From positions 238,146 through 302,145 of the forward strand of contig RXJJ01000003.1 of assembly GCA_003963145.1 (NCBI GenBank): 64,000 nt of DNA. The letters are read 5' to 3'. This DNA is from Bradyrhizobiaceae bacterium (GTDB lineage Bacteria; Pseudomonadota; Alphaproteobacteria; Rhizobiales; Xanthobacteraceae). Under the pieces are notes generated by a model, which searched no databases, was not told the DNA's origin, and worked only from the letters and a program-made list of their open reading frames with translations. This document shows positions 45,715 to 55,393 of the stretch, in pieces. The translations under genes and the position numbers were made by a program. Each line of letters opens with the position of its first letter. The first letter of the stretch is position 1.

Positions 45715-46656
45715 ATGACCACCGGCCTTTCGACCCAAAGCCTTTCGACCCAAGATTTTACGAAATTGCTCGACGCAACTGCCGCCGACACCGAAACCCT
45801 GCTGGGTCAGCTGCTGTCCGACGCGCCGCTACCCGGTGAAATCCTGCGGCCGCATCGGCTGATGGAGGCGATGCGCTATTCGAGCCTCAATGGCGGCAAG
45901 CGGCTGCGCCCGTTCCTGACGGTCGCCAGCGCCGACGTGTTCGGCGTTCCACGCTCCTCGGCACTGCTCGCGGGAGCCGCACTCGAATGCATCCACTGTT
46001 ACTCGCTGATCCACGACGATTTGCCCTCGATGGACAACAGCGATCTGCGACGCGGACGGCCGACCTCGCATAAGAAATTCGATGAAGCGACCGCGATCCT
46101 GGCCGGTGACGGGTTGCTGACACTGGCGTTCGACATCATTACCCGCGACGAGATTCACAGCGATCCGGCAATTCGCCTCGCGCTGACACGCGCGCTGGCG
46201 CGCGCCGCCGGCATCGGCGGCATGGTCGGGGGACAAATCATGGACCTCGCCGGCGAAGGCCGCTTCGGCGATCCCGAGCCGCCCGATGTCGCCAAGCTCC
46301 AGCAGATGAAAACCGGCGCGCTGCTCAAATATGGCTGCATCGCCGGCGCGATACTCGGCAAAGCCTCGAAGGAACAATATGCCGCGCTCGACACTTACGG
46401 ACATCTGTTCGGTGAGGCATTCCAGATCGCTGACGATCTTCTCGATGTCGAAGGCGATGCGGCGGCGCTCGGCAAACCGGCGGGACAGGATGCCGCAGCA
46501 GGCAAGACCACTTTCGTCACCCTGCTGGGTGTCGACGGCGCGAAGGCGCGCCTGCGCGATCTGCTCAGGCAGGCGGATTCGGCATTGACGCCGTTCGGCG
46601 CGAAGGGCGATGTTCTTCGAGCCGCCGCCCGCTTCGTCGCCGAGCGGCAAAACTAG
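45715..46656 (+). CDS. ispA: Polyprenyl synthetase, likely farnesyl diphosphate synthase
   Basis: A 313-residue isoprenyl diphosphate synthase. The first Asp-rich motif is LIHDDLPSMDNSDLRRGRPT (DDxxxxD form) and the second is FQIADDLLDVEGD. NGGKRLRPFLT binds isopentenyl diphosphate. The two-residue insertion in the first motif is typical of bacterial short-chain (C15) synthases, so farnesyl diphosphate is the likely product; C20 cannot be excluded. ATG 45715 follows tctggagc. It starts an operon with the DUF1345 and antiporter genes (gaps of 6 bases and TGATG overlap). Confidence 0.94.
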   Translation: MTTGLSTQSLSTQDFTKLLDATAADTETLLGQLLSDAPLPGEILRPHRLMEAMRYSSLNGGKRLRPFLTVASADVFGVPRSSALLAGAALECIHCYSLIHDDLPSMDNSDLRRGRPTSHKKFDEATAILAGDGLLTLAFDIITRDEIHSDPAIRLALTRALARAAGIGGMVGGQIMDLAGEGRFGDPEPPDVAKLQQMKTGALLKYGCIAGAILGKASKEQYAALDTYGHLFGEAFQIADDLLDVEGDAAALGKPAGQDAAAGKTTFVTLLGVDGAKARLRDLLRQADSALTPFGAKGDVLRAAARFVAERQN

Positions 46657-46662
46657 GATGTC

Positions 46663-47379
46663 ATGAAAGCCAAGAAGGCCGCGACCCGCGCAAAACGATC
46701 GGCGCCGGCGAAGCAAAAGGAAGAGGACGACATCTTCCTGCGCCTTCAGCGGTTGCCGAAGGCGGCGCGGGTCGTCTATTCGCGGCCCCGGCTATTCATC
46801 TCCATCGCCATCGGACTTGCCTCTCTTCTTGTCATGCCATGGTCCTGGCGGCTGACAACGCGCCTTCTCCTGGCTTGGGACGTTTCACTGGTGCTCTATC
46901 TCTCGCTGGCTTTCACGACTGTCTTCTCGTGCGGCGCCGAATTCATGCGCAGGCAGGCCGCCCTTCAGGATGACGGCCGCTTTTTTATTCTCGGCATGAC
47001 CTCCACCGCGGCGCTCGCCAGCATCATCGCCATCGTCCTCGAACTCGGCGCGGCCAACCGCGGACAGATGCAGCTTCTGCTTGCGGTCGTGACCATCGCT
47101 TTGTCGTGGGCCGCCATCCACACGACATTCGCGCTGCACTACGCCCATGAATATTATCGTGGCGAGACTGGCGGCCTGGCGTTTCCCGGCGGCGGCGATC
47201 CGGACTATTGGGATTTCGTCTATTTCTCCTTCGTGGTCGGCATGACCGCACAGGTCTCAGATGTCGGCATCACCGACAAGATCATCCGCCGCACCGCGGC
47301 CGCGCATGGCGTCGTGTCCTTCGTCTTCAATACCGCGTTGCTGGCCTTGATGGTCAACATCGCCGCGAGTGCGATCTGA
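46663..47379 (+). CDS. DUF1345 family membrane protein
   Basis: A 238-residue protein. A Lys/Ala-rich N-terminus (about 1-20) is followed by four to five hydrophobic helices and a C-terminal pair in which YWDFVYFSFVVGMTAQVSDV lies between helices, followed by DKIIRRTAAAHGVVSFVFNT. This layout recalls the pore loop and inner helix of two-helix potassium channels, but the TVGYGD filter is replaced by GMTAQVSD. DUF1345 has no proven function. It overlaps the antiporter gene by one base (TGATG), so ion-related function is an inference. Confidence 0.88.
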   Translation: MKAKKAATRAKRSAPAKQKEEDDIFLRLQRLPKAARVVYSRPRLFISIAIGLASLLVMPWSWRLTTRLLLAWDVSLVLYLSLAFTTVFSCGAEFMRRQAALQDDGRFFILGMTSTAALASIIAIVLELGAANRGQMQLLLAVVTIALSWAAIHTTFALHYAHEYYRGETGGLAFPGGGDPDYWDFVYFSFVVGMTAQVSDVGITDKIIRRTAAAHGVVSFVFNTALLALMVNIAASAI

Positions 47380-48986
47380 TGGCTCAGGAATTTCTGTTAT
47401 TCCTGCTGGTTCTGACCGTGCTTTGCGCCGCTGCTATAGCCGCGCGCAAATTTGATCTCACACCCGCAATCGTGTTTCTTATTGTCGGCGTTGCGCTCGC
47501 ATTCGTGCCGGGCATGCCTCCGATCGTGATGGAACCGGAGGCGGTGCTGTTGCTGGTGCTGCCTCCGCTGATCTATTCGGCCGGCGTATCGATGAGCTGG
47601 CGCGAATTCAAATACAATCTGCGCCCGATTTCGATGCTCGCCATCGGCGCGGTGATTTTCACCACCTGCGCGGTGGCCTGCGCCGCACACTGGCTTCTCC
47701 ATCTGCCTTGGGCCGTCGGCTTTGTGCTGGGCGCCATCGTGTCGCCACCGGACGTTGTCGCACCACTGGCGATCGCGCGAAGGCTCGGACTGGAGCATCG
47801 CATCCTCGTCATTCTCGAGGGTGAGGGCCTCGCCAATGACGCCACGGCGCTCATCCTCTACCGCTTCGCCGTCGCCGCCGTCATGACCGGCTCATTTTCG
47901 CTGTTGACAGCCACGGTCTCATTCACCGGCATTTTGATCGGCGAGATCGTTTTCGGCATCGTGATCGGATGGCTTAGCCTCCGGCTTCGGCAATGGGCGC
48001 ATGACACACGCGTCGAGATTTCCCTCTCGCTGCTGACACCCTATCTCGCCTTCTGGGTGCCGCATCATTTTGGCGGCTCCGGTGTCATCGCCACGGTGGT
48101 AACCGGCCTTTACGTGAGCTGGAACGGGCCGCTCCTGATCTCGGCGGCAACCCGCCTGCAGGGCATCTTCTTCTGGGATTTCGTGATCTGGCTGATCGAG
48201 GGCGTGCTGTTTCTCATCGTCGGCTTCCAGACCAAGCTGCTGTTCGAAACGTCGAAGGTACTGCCTCTGAATGACGTCCTGCTGGCGATCGCGATCACGT
48301 CCGCGATTGTTATCGTTGCGCGCTTCATGTGGGTGTTTCCATCGGCCTATCTTCCGCAACTGTTCAGCGAACGCATCCGCAAGCGCGATCCCGCTCCACC
48401 CTGGCGCGTGATCGTCATCATTGGATTCACCGGGATACGAGGCGTTGTATCCCTGGCGGTCGCGCTGGCGCTGCCGTTCACACTGCCGGACGGCGAGGCC
48501 TTCCCTCACCGCAATCTTCTGCTGTTGACATCGTTCGGCGTGATTTTCGTGACGGTGGTCGGAATCGGAGCGGCGCTGCCGTGGGTTGTTAAGTGGCTCG
48601 GCCTTGCAAAGAAGGGGCATGCCGAAGCCGTTCGTGAGCGCGAGGCTGAGATCGCGGCGCGGCGGGAAATTCTCGAATCGGCCCGCGAAACCCTGAAAAC
48701 GATCATCGCCGAGCGCGAACTGCCCGAGAGTCTCGCCAAGTTCCTTGAAGCCCGCCATGAGACGCGCATGCGCGCTCTTCCAGATCCGCCGCGTAACGAA
48801 GGCGAGAACACGCCCGCGACAAAGGGAGCTTCGATGGTGCGGGAGATCATTACGGTCGAACGCACGCTGCTGCACAAGCTGCTGCGCGACGGCAAGATCA
48901 CCGACGAAACGCGCCGCCGTATCGAGCGCGATCTCGATCTCGAAGAAGCCGTGGTGAACAACCGCGAAAAAAATACGCCGCTCTAG
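47379..48986 (+). CDS. Monovalent cation/proton antiporter, CPA1 family
   Basis: A 535-residue transporter with 11-12 hydrophobic helices in residues 1-410 and a charged cytosolic tail of about 110 residues. Signatures are GAIVSPPDVVAPLAIARRL (the CPA1 ion-site Pro-Pro-Asp), ILEGEGLANDATALILYRF with the conserved Asn-Asp, and GFTGIRGVVSLAVALALP (the Arg/Gly-rich helix). It exchanges Na+ or K+ for H+ across the inner membrane. The ATG overlaps the DUF1345 stop. A terminator hairpin encloses its stop codon. Upstream open codons lie inside DUF1345 and are not used. Confidence 0.93.
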   Translation: MAQEFLLFLLVLTVLCAAAIAARKFDLTPAIVFLIVGVALAFVPGMPPIVMEPEAVLLLVLPPLIYSAGVSMSWREFKYNLRPISMLAIGAVIFTTCAVACAAHWLLHLPWAVGFVLGAIVSPPDVVAPLAIARRLGLEHRILVILEGEGLANDATALILYRFAVAAVMTGSFSLLTATVSFTGILIGEIVFGIVIGWLSLRLRQWAHDTRVEISLSLLTPYLAFWVPHHFGGSGVIATVVTGLYVSWNGPLLISAATRLQGIFFWDFVIWLIEGVLFLIVGFQTKLLFETSKVLPLNDVLLAIAITSAIVIVARFMWVFPSAYLPQLFSERIRKRDPAPPWRVIVIIGFTGIRGVVSLAVALALPFTLPDGEAFPHRNLLLLTSFGVIFVTVVGIGAALPWVVKWLGLAKKGHAEAVREREAEIAARREILESARETLKTIIAERELPESLAKFLEARHETRMRALPDPPRNEGENTPATKGASMVREIITVERTLLHKLLRDGKITDETRRRIERDLDLEEAVVNNREKNTPL

Positions 48987-49004
48987 GCGGCGTATTGCTG
49001 TTTT
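48972..49004 (+). terminator. Rho-independent terminator overlapping the antiporter stop codon
   Basis: The perfect stem aatacgccgc (48972-48981) / gcggcgtatt (48987-48996) has the antiporter TAG (48984-48986) in its five-base loop and is followed by gctgtttt. It ends the ispA-DUF1345-antiporter transcript and sits 25 bases from the stop of convergent ispG. Confidence 0.85.
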
Positions 49005-49020
49005 GCAAAACGGCTGAAAC

Positions 49021-50307
49021 TTATTCCGCAGCCGTCACGGTTTCGGCGCGGACATTTACGCCGTAACGCTGATCGATGTAGTCGATCACCAGCGCCTTGA
49101 AGTCGGCCGCGATGGTCGGACCGCGCAGGGTGCGGAATTTCTCACCGTCGACGAACACCGGCGCGGCGGGCGTCTCGCCCGTGCCCGGCAGCGAAATGCC
49201 GATATTCGCATGCTTGGATTCGCCGGGGCCGTTGACGATGCAGCCCATCACCGCAACGTTGAGCTGTTCGACACCCGGATAGCGCGTTTTCCAGGCCGGC
49301 ATCTCATCGCGGATGAACGCCTGAATGTCGCGCGCCAGTTCCTGGAACACGGTCGAGGTGGTACGGCCGCAGCCGGGGCACGCGGCCACGAGCGGAACGA
49401 ACGTGCGGAAGCCCATGGTCTGCAGGATTTCCTGACCGACCTTCACTTCGAGCGTGCGATCGCCGCCCGGCTCCGGTGTCAGCGAAACACGAATGGTATC
49501 GCCGATCCCGTCCTGAAGCAGAATGCCGAGAGCGGCCGACGAGGCCACGATTCCCTTCGATCCCATGCCGGCCTCGGTCAGACCGAGATGGATGGCATAG
49601 TCGGACCGCGCGGCCAGTTCGCGGTACACCGCGATCAGATCCTGCACGTTCGACACTTTCGCCGACAGGATCATCTTGTTCTTCGGCATGCCGATCTCTT
49701 CGGCGCGGGCCGCGGAAAGGAGCGCCGACTGCACCATCGCCTCGCGCGTCACCGCGCGGGCGTCGATCGGATCGGGAGACTTGGCGTTGTCTTCCATCAG
49801 GCGCGTCAGCAATTCCTGATCGAGCGAGCCCCAGTTCGCGCCGATGCGCACGGCCTTGTCGTTCTTCAGGGCGATTTCGATGATGTCGGTGAACTGGCTG
49901 TCGCGCTTGTTCTTGAAACCGACATTGCCCGGATTGATGCGATACTTCGCCAGCGCCTTGGCGCAGTCGGGATATTCGGCGAGAAGTTTGTGGCCGATGT
50001 AGTGGAAGTCGCCGATCAAGGGGACGTCCACGCCCATCTTGTCGAGCTTCTCGCGGATGTGCGGTACGGCCGCTGCCGCCTCGTCACGATCGACGGTGAT
50101 GCGGACCATTTCCGATCCGGCCCGCGCCAGCGCCGCCACCTGCTTGACCGTCGAGTCGACGTCCGCGGTGTCGGTGTTGGTCATCGACTGGACCACGATC
50201 GGAGCACCGCCCCCGACCTTGACGTTGCCTACCGTCACCTGAACGGTGCGATGGCGGCCCTTCGGCCCGGCCTCGATGACTTTGGTGCGCTCTTTAAGAT
50301 CGGTCAT
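49021..50307 (-). CDS. ispG: 4-hydroxy-3-methylbut-2-en-1-yl diphosphate synthase
   Basis: A 428-residue 4Fe-4S enzyme of the MEP isoprenoid pathway (MEcPP to HMBPP). The barrel domain begins [24 protein letters not shown]. The iron-sulfur ligands lie in [16 protein letters not shown] and in [24 protein letters not shown] with its conserved Glu. Length is typical for alphaproteobacteria, which carry an insertion relative to E. coli. The start is at ATG 50307, before the antisense gggaataattatctg leader. It is 195 bases downstream of the Zur-like gene on the same strand. With ispA nearby, two isoprenoid steps cluster. Confidence 0.97.
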   Translation of the reverse strand: MTDLKERTKVIEAGPKGRHRTVQVTVGNVKVGGGAPIVVQSMTNTDTADVDSTVKQVAALARAGSEMVRITVDRDEAAAAVPHIREKLDKMGVDVPLIGDFHYIGHKLLAEYPDCAKALAKYRINPGNVGFKNKRDSQFTDIIEIALKNDKAVRIGANWGSLDQELLTRLMEDNAKSPDPIDARAVTREAMVQSALLSAARAEEIGMPKNKMILSAKVSNVQDLIAVYRELAARSDYAIHLGLTEAGMGSKGIVASSAALGILLQDGIGDTIRVSLTPEPGGDRTLEVKVGQEILQTMGFRTFVPLVAACPGCGRTTSTVFQELARDIQAFIRDEMPAWKTRYPGVEQLNVAVMGCIVNGPGESKHANIGISLPGTGETPAAPVFVDGEKFRTLRGPTIAADFKALVIDYIDQRYGVNVRAETVTAAE

Positions 50308-50502
50308 GGGGAATAATTATCTGTTCTCTGTGACGGCCAGCAAATGCCGCCGGATGCCTATGGTCTGTTTATCAGAAACGTCCGGGATATGGCCAGCAAT
50401 GCCGTACCTCAAGACTGGCCGAAAACGCTGCCTTAAACCGCCACATAAGCCTGAAAAATTGCAAAAAAAGGCTGGCTTTGCGGGCCGGAGATCAAATCGC
50501 CG

Positions 50503-50994
50503 CTAGGCGGAGCGCTGGCAATGGGCGCAGGTGCCTGTAATCTCGACGACCGACAATTTGGGCGCAAACCCCGCCCCCTGCGCGGCCTCGCTGAAACTTT
50601 TTGCCAATCCTGCGGCAGGCATTTCCCCAACCGATCCGCAGCGATCGCAGATCAGGAAAGCCACCACGCTGCTGGTATCGTGGTTGTGAGCGCAGGCCAG
50701 AAAGGCGTTGCGGCTCTCGATACGGTGGACGAGGCCGTTTTCCATCAAGAAATCGAGGGCGCGATAGACCGTTATCGGCGCTGGCCGCGCCATGGACCCT
50801 GCCAATTCCTCAATGATTTCATAGGCTCCGAGCGGCTTATGATTCGACAGGAGGGCCTGCAGCACCTGGCGGCGGATGGGGGTAAATTTCTGGCCACGAT
50901 CAACACATACACGCTCGGCGTGGGAAATAGCGGCACTGGCGCATTGGCTGTGATCGTGGTCGGGGGCCGGGAAAGCCGGTTTTGCCTGTGTCAT
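50503..50994 (-). CDS. Fur-family transcriptional regulator, Zur-like
   Basis: A 163-residue FUR-superfamily repressor. The winged helix spans about 38-95 (RRQVLQALLSNHKPLGAYEI and APITVYRALDFLMENGLVHRI with the recognition helix), followed by the dimer/metal domain. Structural zinc Cys pairs are present as ICDRCG and CAHC, and the N-terminus is His/Cys-rich (DHDHSQC). His-rich NACAHNHDTSS-like residues near 100 form the regulatory metal site. Zinc uptake regulation (Zur) is the best fit; a manganese or iron role cannot be excluded by sequence. No znu genes are in the window. A 30-bp palindrome lies upstream. Confidence 0.85.
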   Translation of the reverse strand: MTQAKPAFPAPDHDHSQCASAAISHAERVCVDRGQKFTPIRRQVLQALLSNHKPLGAYEIIEELAGSMARPAPITVYRALDFLMENGLVHRIESRNAFLACAHNHDTSSVVAFLICDRCGSVGEMPAAGLAKSFSEAAQGAGFAPKLSVVEITGTCAHCQRSA

Positions 50995-51071
50995 GGAACG
51001 ACAATCTCACGCGGTTAATGTCGGTTCACTTGCGATTTCAAAGTCTTGAACCGCCACCCTCGGCCTGATTT

Positions 51072-51101
51072 TGCAATGCAATAATATCTATTTGCATTGC
51101 A
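51072..51101. promoter_or_regulatory. 30-bp palindrome between the Zur-like gene and the patatin gene
   Basis: tgcaatgcaa (51072-51081) and ttgcattgca (51092-51101) are perfect 10-base inverted arms around an AT-rich 10-base centre (taatatctat). The site lies 78 bases before the Zur-like start and 105 bases before the patatin start, in the position of an operator for either divergent gene. It does not match the TATAACAT core of published alphaproteobacterial Zur boxes, so the protein that binds it is unknown. Confidence 0.6.
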
Positions 51102-51205
51102 CCATAAAACCCCCAGATTCCAGAGGAATGAGTATGTGGAACCCTATCTGAGCGGTGCCGATCTTTTTAACATCCTCAGTCCCCGAGCGAAAGAAACTCC
51201 CCGTG

Positions 51206-52312
51206 GCGACCAATCTCAAATCCTATCTCGATCATCTCACGCCCTGGAACTTCACGGGCCAGGGCAAGGCCCGCCGGAGCGCCAAAAAGATCAACCTCGC
51301 GCTCCAGGGCGGCGGCTCGCACGGCGCCTTCACGTGGGGGGTGCTGGACGGTCTGCTGGAGGACGGCCGGCTTGAGATCACCGGCATTTCCGGTGCATCC
51401 GCGGGCGCGGTCAACGCGGTGATGCTGGCGGACGGTCTGGCGCGCGGCGGAGCCGACGAAGCCCGCAAGCGCCTGTCCGCATTCTGGCGCGCGGCAAGTG
51501 CGGGCGGCGATCTGCCGCCGGTTCAACGCGCCATCGCCGACCGCCTGTTTTCGTTGATGCCCTTCGCCGGCACGCCGGTGCAGAACTGGTTCGAGGTGAT
51601 GACGCATTATTTCTCGCCCTATGAACTCAACCCGCTCAACATCAATCCGCTCAGCGATCTGATCGACCGTTTCGTCGATTTTGACGCGATCCGCGAGAAC
51701 ACCGATCTCGCGCTTTATATCTCGACCACCAATGTCCATACCGGTCGGCTTCGCATTTTTTCCAACGACACCATCACGGCCGACGTGGTGATGGCCTCGG
51801 CGGCCCTGCCCTATCTGTTCCGCGCCGTCGAGATCGACGGCGTGCCCTATTGGGACGGCGGCTACATGGGCAATCCCGCCATCTTCCCTTTCCTTCAAAC
51901 GACGGAAGCCGAAGACGTACTGGTGGTGCAGATCAATCCGGTGTCGCGAACAACAACTCCGCGAACGTCGCGGGAAATCATCAGCCGGCTGAACGAAATC
52001 ACCTTCAATTCCGCGCTTATTTCGGAACTGCGCACAATGGATTTCGTCAACCAGCTGATCGACGACGGCCGCCTGCCCCGCGGCACCGGGAAGGACCAAT
52101 ACCGCCGACTCAATATTCACCGCATCGACCTCGGCGGTCTGGGCGAACGGCTCGGCGGATCGAGCAAGCTGAAAACCGACTACGATTTCTTCGATCTGCT
52201 GCACAAGGCCGGCGTACGCGCGGCCAAGCGATTCCTTGAGGAGCATTACGACGACATCGGCAAGCAGAGCACCATCGACCTTGCCGCCGAATCCGGCGTC
52301 GAATGGGCCTGA
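51206..52312 (+). CDS. Patatin-like phospholipase family protein
   Basis: A 368-residue protein from GTG 51206 (ATNLKSYLDHLTPWNFTG); GTG 51155 is an alternative adding 17 residues. The patatin fold (about 45-245) shows the glycine-rich oxyanion loop ALQGGGSHGAFTWGVLDGL, the nucleophile Ser in GISGASAGAVNAVML (GxSxG) and the Asp in VPYWDGGYMGNPAIFP, which form the Ser-Asp dyad. It is a cytosolic or membrane-surface lipid acyl hydrolase; the substrate is unknown. The start is uncertain because no clear ribosome site precedes either GTG. It is divergent from the Zur-like gene. Confidence 0.88.
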   Translation, partial: ATNLKSYLDHLTPWNFTGQGKARRSAKKINLALQGGGSHGAFTWGVLDGLLEDGRLEITGISGASAGAVNAVMLADGLARGGADEARKRLSAFWRAASAGGDLPPVQRAIADRLFSLMPFAGTPVQNWFEVMTHYFSPYELNPLNINPLSDLIDRFVDFDAIRENTDLALYISTTNVHTGRLRIFSNDTITADVVMASAALPYLFRAVEIDGVPYWDGGYMGNPAIFPFLQTTEAEDVLVVQINPVSRTTTPRTSREIISRLNEITFNSALISELRTMDFVNQLIDDGRLPRGTGKDQYRRLNIHRIDLGGLGERLGGSSKLKTDYDFFDLLHKAGVRAAKRFLEEHYDDIGKQSTIDLAAESGVEWA

Positions 52313-52409
52313 ATTGGCAGCACCGTCCCGCGCAGTTTCACGTTGAAACACGGGAATATCCCGCTGCGCGGGTGTGAAGGCTGCGGCAAACTTTGCTAGC
52401 GTGGGCATC

Positions 52410-55142
52410 ATGACCGTGCACACGACGCCACCCGTTCCTCAAGAGTTCGCAGCTTCCGAGCAAGACGCCGGCAACACCCGCGCGACGCCGATGATGGAGC
52501 AGTATCTTGAGATCAAGGCGGCCCATCCCGGCCTGCTGCTGTTCTACCGAATGGGCGATTTCTACGAATTGTTTCTCGACGACGCGGAGATCGCATCGCG
52601 CGCGCTCGGCATCACGCTGACCAAGCGCGGCAAGCATCAGGGCCAGGACATTCCGATGTGCGGCGTTCCCGTGCATCACGCCGACGATTATCTGCACCGC
52701 CTGATTGAACTCGGTCATCGGGTCGCGGTGTGCGAACAGATCGAGGATCCGGCCGAAGCGAAGAAACGCGGCAGCAAAAGCGTGGTGAAGCGCGATGTCG
52801 TGCGCGTGGTAACCCCGGGCACGCTGACCGAGGACAATCTGCTCGACGCGAGAGCCAACAATTACCTGATGGCGATTGCGCGCGCCCGCGCTTCGAACGG
52901 CGACGACCGGCTTGGCCTTGCCTGGATCGACATATCCACCTCCGAATTCAGCATTACCGAATGCCCGCAGTCCGAACTTTCGGCAACCCTGGCCCGCGTC
53001 AACCCGAATGAAGTGATCGTCACCGACGCAACTTACAGCGACCCCGAATTGGGGCCTGTGCTGCGCACCCTTCCCGCCGTCACGCCGCTGACCCGCGACA
53101 TTTTCGACGGTGCGACCGCCGAGAAACGGCTGTGCGATTATTTCGCCGTCGCGACCATGGATGGCCTCAGTCAGATGTCGCGTCTGGAGGCAACCGCAGC
53201 TGCCGCCTGCGTCTCCTATGTCGACCGCACCCAGATCGGCAAGCGGCCGCCTCTGTCGCCGCCGTCACGCGAACTCGCCGGCACGACGATGGCAATCGAT
53301 TCGGCAACCCGCGCCAATCTCGAACTCACACGTACGCTGGCCGGTGAACGGCGCGGTTCGCTGCTCGATGCGATCGACCGCACCGTGACCGCGGCGGGAT
53401 CGCGGCTCCTGGCGCAAAGGCTCTCCGCGCCGCTGATCGATGCGGCGGCGATCGAGCAGAGGCTGGATGCCGCGGCCGCTTTTGTCGCGGACGCACCGGG
53501 ACGCGATAACATCAGGGCAATTCTGAACACCGCGCCGGACATGGCCCGCGCACTGGCACGGCTATCGGTCGGACGCGGCGGACCGCGCGATCTCGCCGCG
53601 CTGCGCGATGGCATTCTCGCGGCCGATCAGGCCGTCGCCCGGCTGTCGCAAATGGCCAATCCGCCGCAGGACATCATCGCCGCCGTCGCTGCGCTGCGGC
53701 AACCCTCGCGCGGGCTGGCCCGGGAACTTGAAAAGGCTCTTTCCGAACAATTGCCGCTGATCAAACGCGACGGCGGCTTCGTGCGCGAGAATTATTCATC
53801 GGCACTCGACGAGACTCGAAAATTACGCGACGACTCCCGGCTTGTCGTCGCCGCTATGCAGGCACGCTACGCGGACGAAACCGGCATCAAGGGCCTCAAG
53901 ATCCGCCACAACAACGTGCTCGGCTATTTCGTCGAAGTCACCGCGCAGCACGGCGACAAGCTGCTGTCTGCGCCCCTGAACGCGACCTTCATTCATCGTC
54001 AGACCCTGGCCGGTCAAATCCGGTTCACGACCACCGAACTCGGCGAGATCGAAGCCAAAATCGCCAGCGCAGGGGACCGGGCACTTGGTCTCGAGCTGGA
54101 GATATTCGATACGCTGACCGGGCAAGTTATCGCCGCAGAGAACGACCTTCGCGCCGCCGCGCAAGCTTTCGCGTTGCTCGATGTGTCGTCATCGCTCGCA
54201 AAACTCGCTGCCGACGAGAATTATGTGCGGCCGGATGTCGATTCCTCGCTGTCGTTCCTGATTGAAGGCGGGCGGCATCCCGTGGTCGAACAGGCGCTGA
54301 AACGCGACGGCCAGTCCTTCATCGCCAATCATTGCGATCTGTCGCCTGCTCCTTCGCAAACCTCGGGCCAGATCTGGATCCTCACCGGTCCAAACATGGC
54401 GGGCAAATCCACGTTCCTGCGCCAGAACGCACTGATTGCCCTGCTCGCCCAGATCGGCAGTTTCGTTCCAGCCTCGCGCGCCAAGATTGGCGTGGTGGAT
54501 CGGCTGTTCTCACGCGTCGGCGCCGCCGACGATCTGGCGCGCGGCCGCTCGACCTTCATGGTCGAAATGGTGGAGACAGCCGCCATCCTCAATCAGGCGA
54601 CGGAACGGGCTCTCGTCATTCTTGACGAGATCGGCCGCGGCACAGCGACTTTCGATGGCCTGTCGATCGCATGGGCTTCAATCGAGCATCTGCACGAAAG
54701 CAACCGATGCCGCGCACTGTTCGCGACACATTACCACGAGCTCACCGCGCTCGCGGCGAAGCTGCCACGCCTGTTCAACGCCACGGTGCGGGTGAAGGAA
54801 TGGCACGGCGAGGTCGTGTTTCTTCATGAAGTGTTACCGGGCTCGGCGGATCGCTCTTATGGCATTCAAGTCGCGAAGCTCGCCGGGCTGCCGCCACCGG
54901 TCATTACGCGGGCGAAATCCGTGCTGGCGAAACTCGAGGCTCAGGATCGCGGCGCGACGGCAAAGGCGCTGGTGGACGATCTGCCGTTGTTCGCCACACC
55001 ATCGCGCGCGGCAACCGAACCCCAGCCGCCGAGCGAGGCCGATCAACTGATCGAGGCGCTCAAAGAGCTTCATCCCGACGAGATGTCACCGCGCGACGCG
55101 CTCGATGCGCTCTACGCACTGAAAGCGAAGCTGCCCAAGTGA
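52410..55142 (+). CDS. mutS: DNA mismatch repair ATPase MutS
   Basis: A 910-residue mismatch sensor. The N-terminal mismatch-binding Phe-x-Glu is in [14 protein letters not shown] (about residue 50); the ATPase domain has Walker [17 protein letters not shown] (about residue 660) and Walker [18 protein letters not shown]; the dimer region THYHELTAL is present. A short C-terminal MutS_V tail follows. The start at 52410 ([17 protein letters not shown]) is preferred over GTG 52374. It is followed by 251 bases with no evident gene before glnD. Confidence 0.97.
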   Translation: MTVHTTPPVPQEFAASEQDAGNTRATPMMEQYLEIKAAHPGLLLFYRMGDFYELFLDDAEIASRALGITLTKRGKHQGQDIPMCGVPVHHADDYLHRLIELGHRVAVCEQIEDPAEAKKRGSKSVVKRDVVRVVTPGTLTEDNLLDARANNYLMAIARARASNGDDRLGLAWIDISTSEFSITECPQSELSATLARVNPNEVIVTDATYSDPELGPVLRTLPAVTPLTRDIFDGATAEKRLCDYFAVATMDGLSQMSRLEATAAAACVSYVDRTQIGKRPPLSPPSRELAGTTMAIDSATRANLELTRTLAGERRGSLLDAIDRTVTAAGSRLLAQRLSAPLIDAAAIEQRLDAAAAFVADAPGRDNIRAILNTAPDMARALARLSVGRGGPRDLAALRDGILAADQAVARLSQMANPPQDIIAAVAALRQPSRGLARELEKALSEQLPLIKRDGGFVRENYSSALDETRKLRDDSRLVVAAMQARYADETGIKGLKIRHNNVLGYFVEVTAQHGDKLLSAPLNATFIHRQTLAGQIRFTTTELGEIEAKIASAGDRALGLELEIFDTLTGQVIAAENDLRAAAQAFALLDVSSSLAKLAADENYVRPDVDSSLSFLIEGGRHPVVEQALKRDGQSFIANHCDLSPAPSQTSGQIWILTGPNMAGKSTFLRQNALIALLAQIGSFVPASRAKIGVVDRLFSRVGAADDLARGRSTFMVEMVETAAILNQATERALVILDEIGRGTATFDGLSIAWASIEHLHESNRCRALFATHYHELTALAAKLPRLFNATVRVKEWHGEVVFLHEVLPGSADRSYGIQVAKLAGLPPPVITRAKSVLAKLEAQDRGATAKALVDDLPLFATPSRAATEPQPPSEADQLIEALKELHPDEMSPRDALDALYALKAKLPK

Positions 55143-55393
55143 GACACTACGGGTCGCTTATATCGTCGTTCGCCGGATAACGCTTATATTGCATCAAGCC
55201 GAGGGACCATTAGAGCGCGCCCGAAAGAATATTATCCTATATTTATCAGCGCGTTAAGTTGTTTCACTAACATGGGTTTCCCCTTCAACCGGTCCGGCAA
55301 AGACTGCGGCCGGGCGGGGAAAATCAGGACGGACACTCCGAACTTTCACAATCAGCCGTGACACCATCATTACAGTTCGCTATCGCAGAACAT

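Noticed and set aside
51128-51151. gagga-ATG followed by a seven-codon frame upstream of the patatin
   Set aside because: It has a good ribosome-binding site but stops after seven codons (TGA). It might be a leader peptide or a decayed start, and there is no further support.
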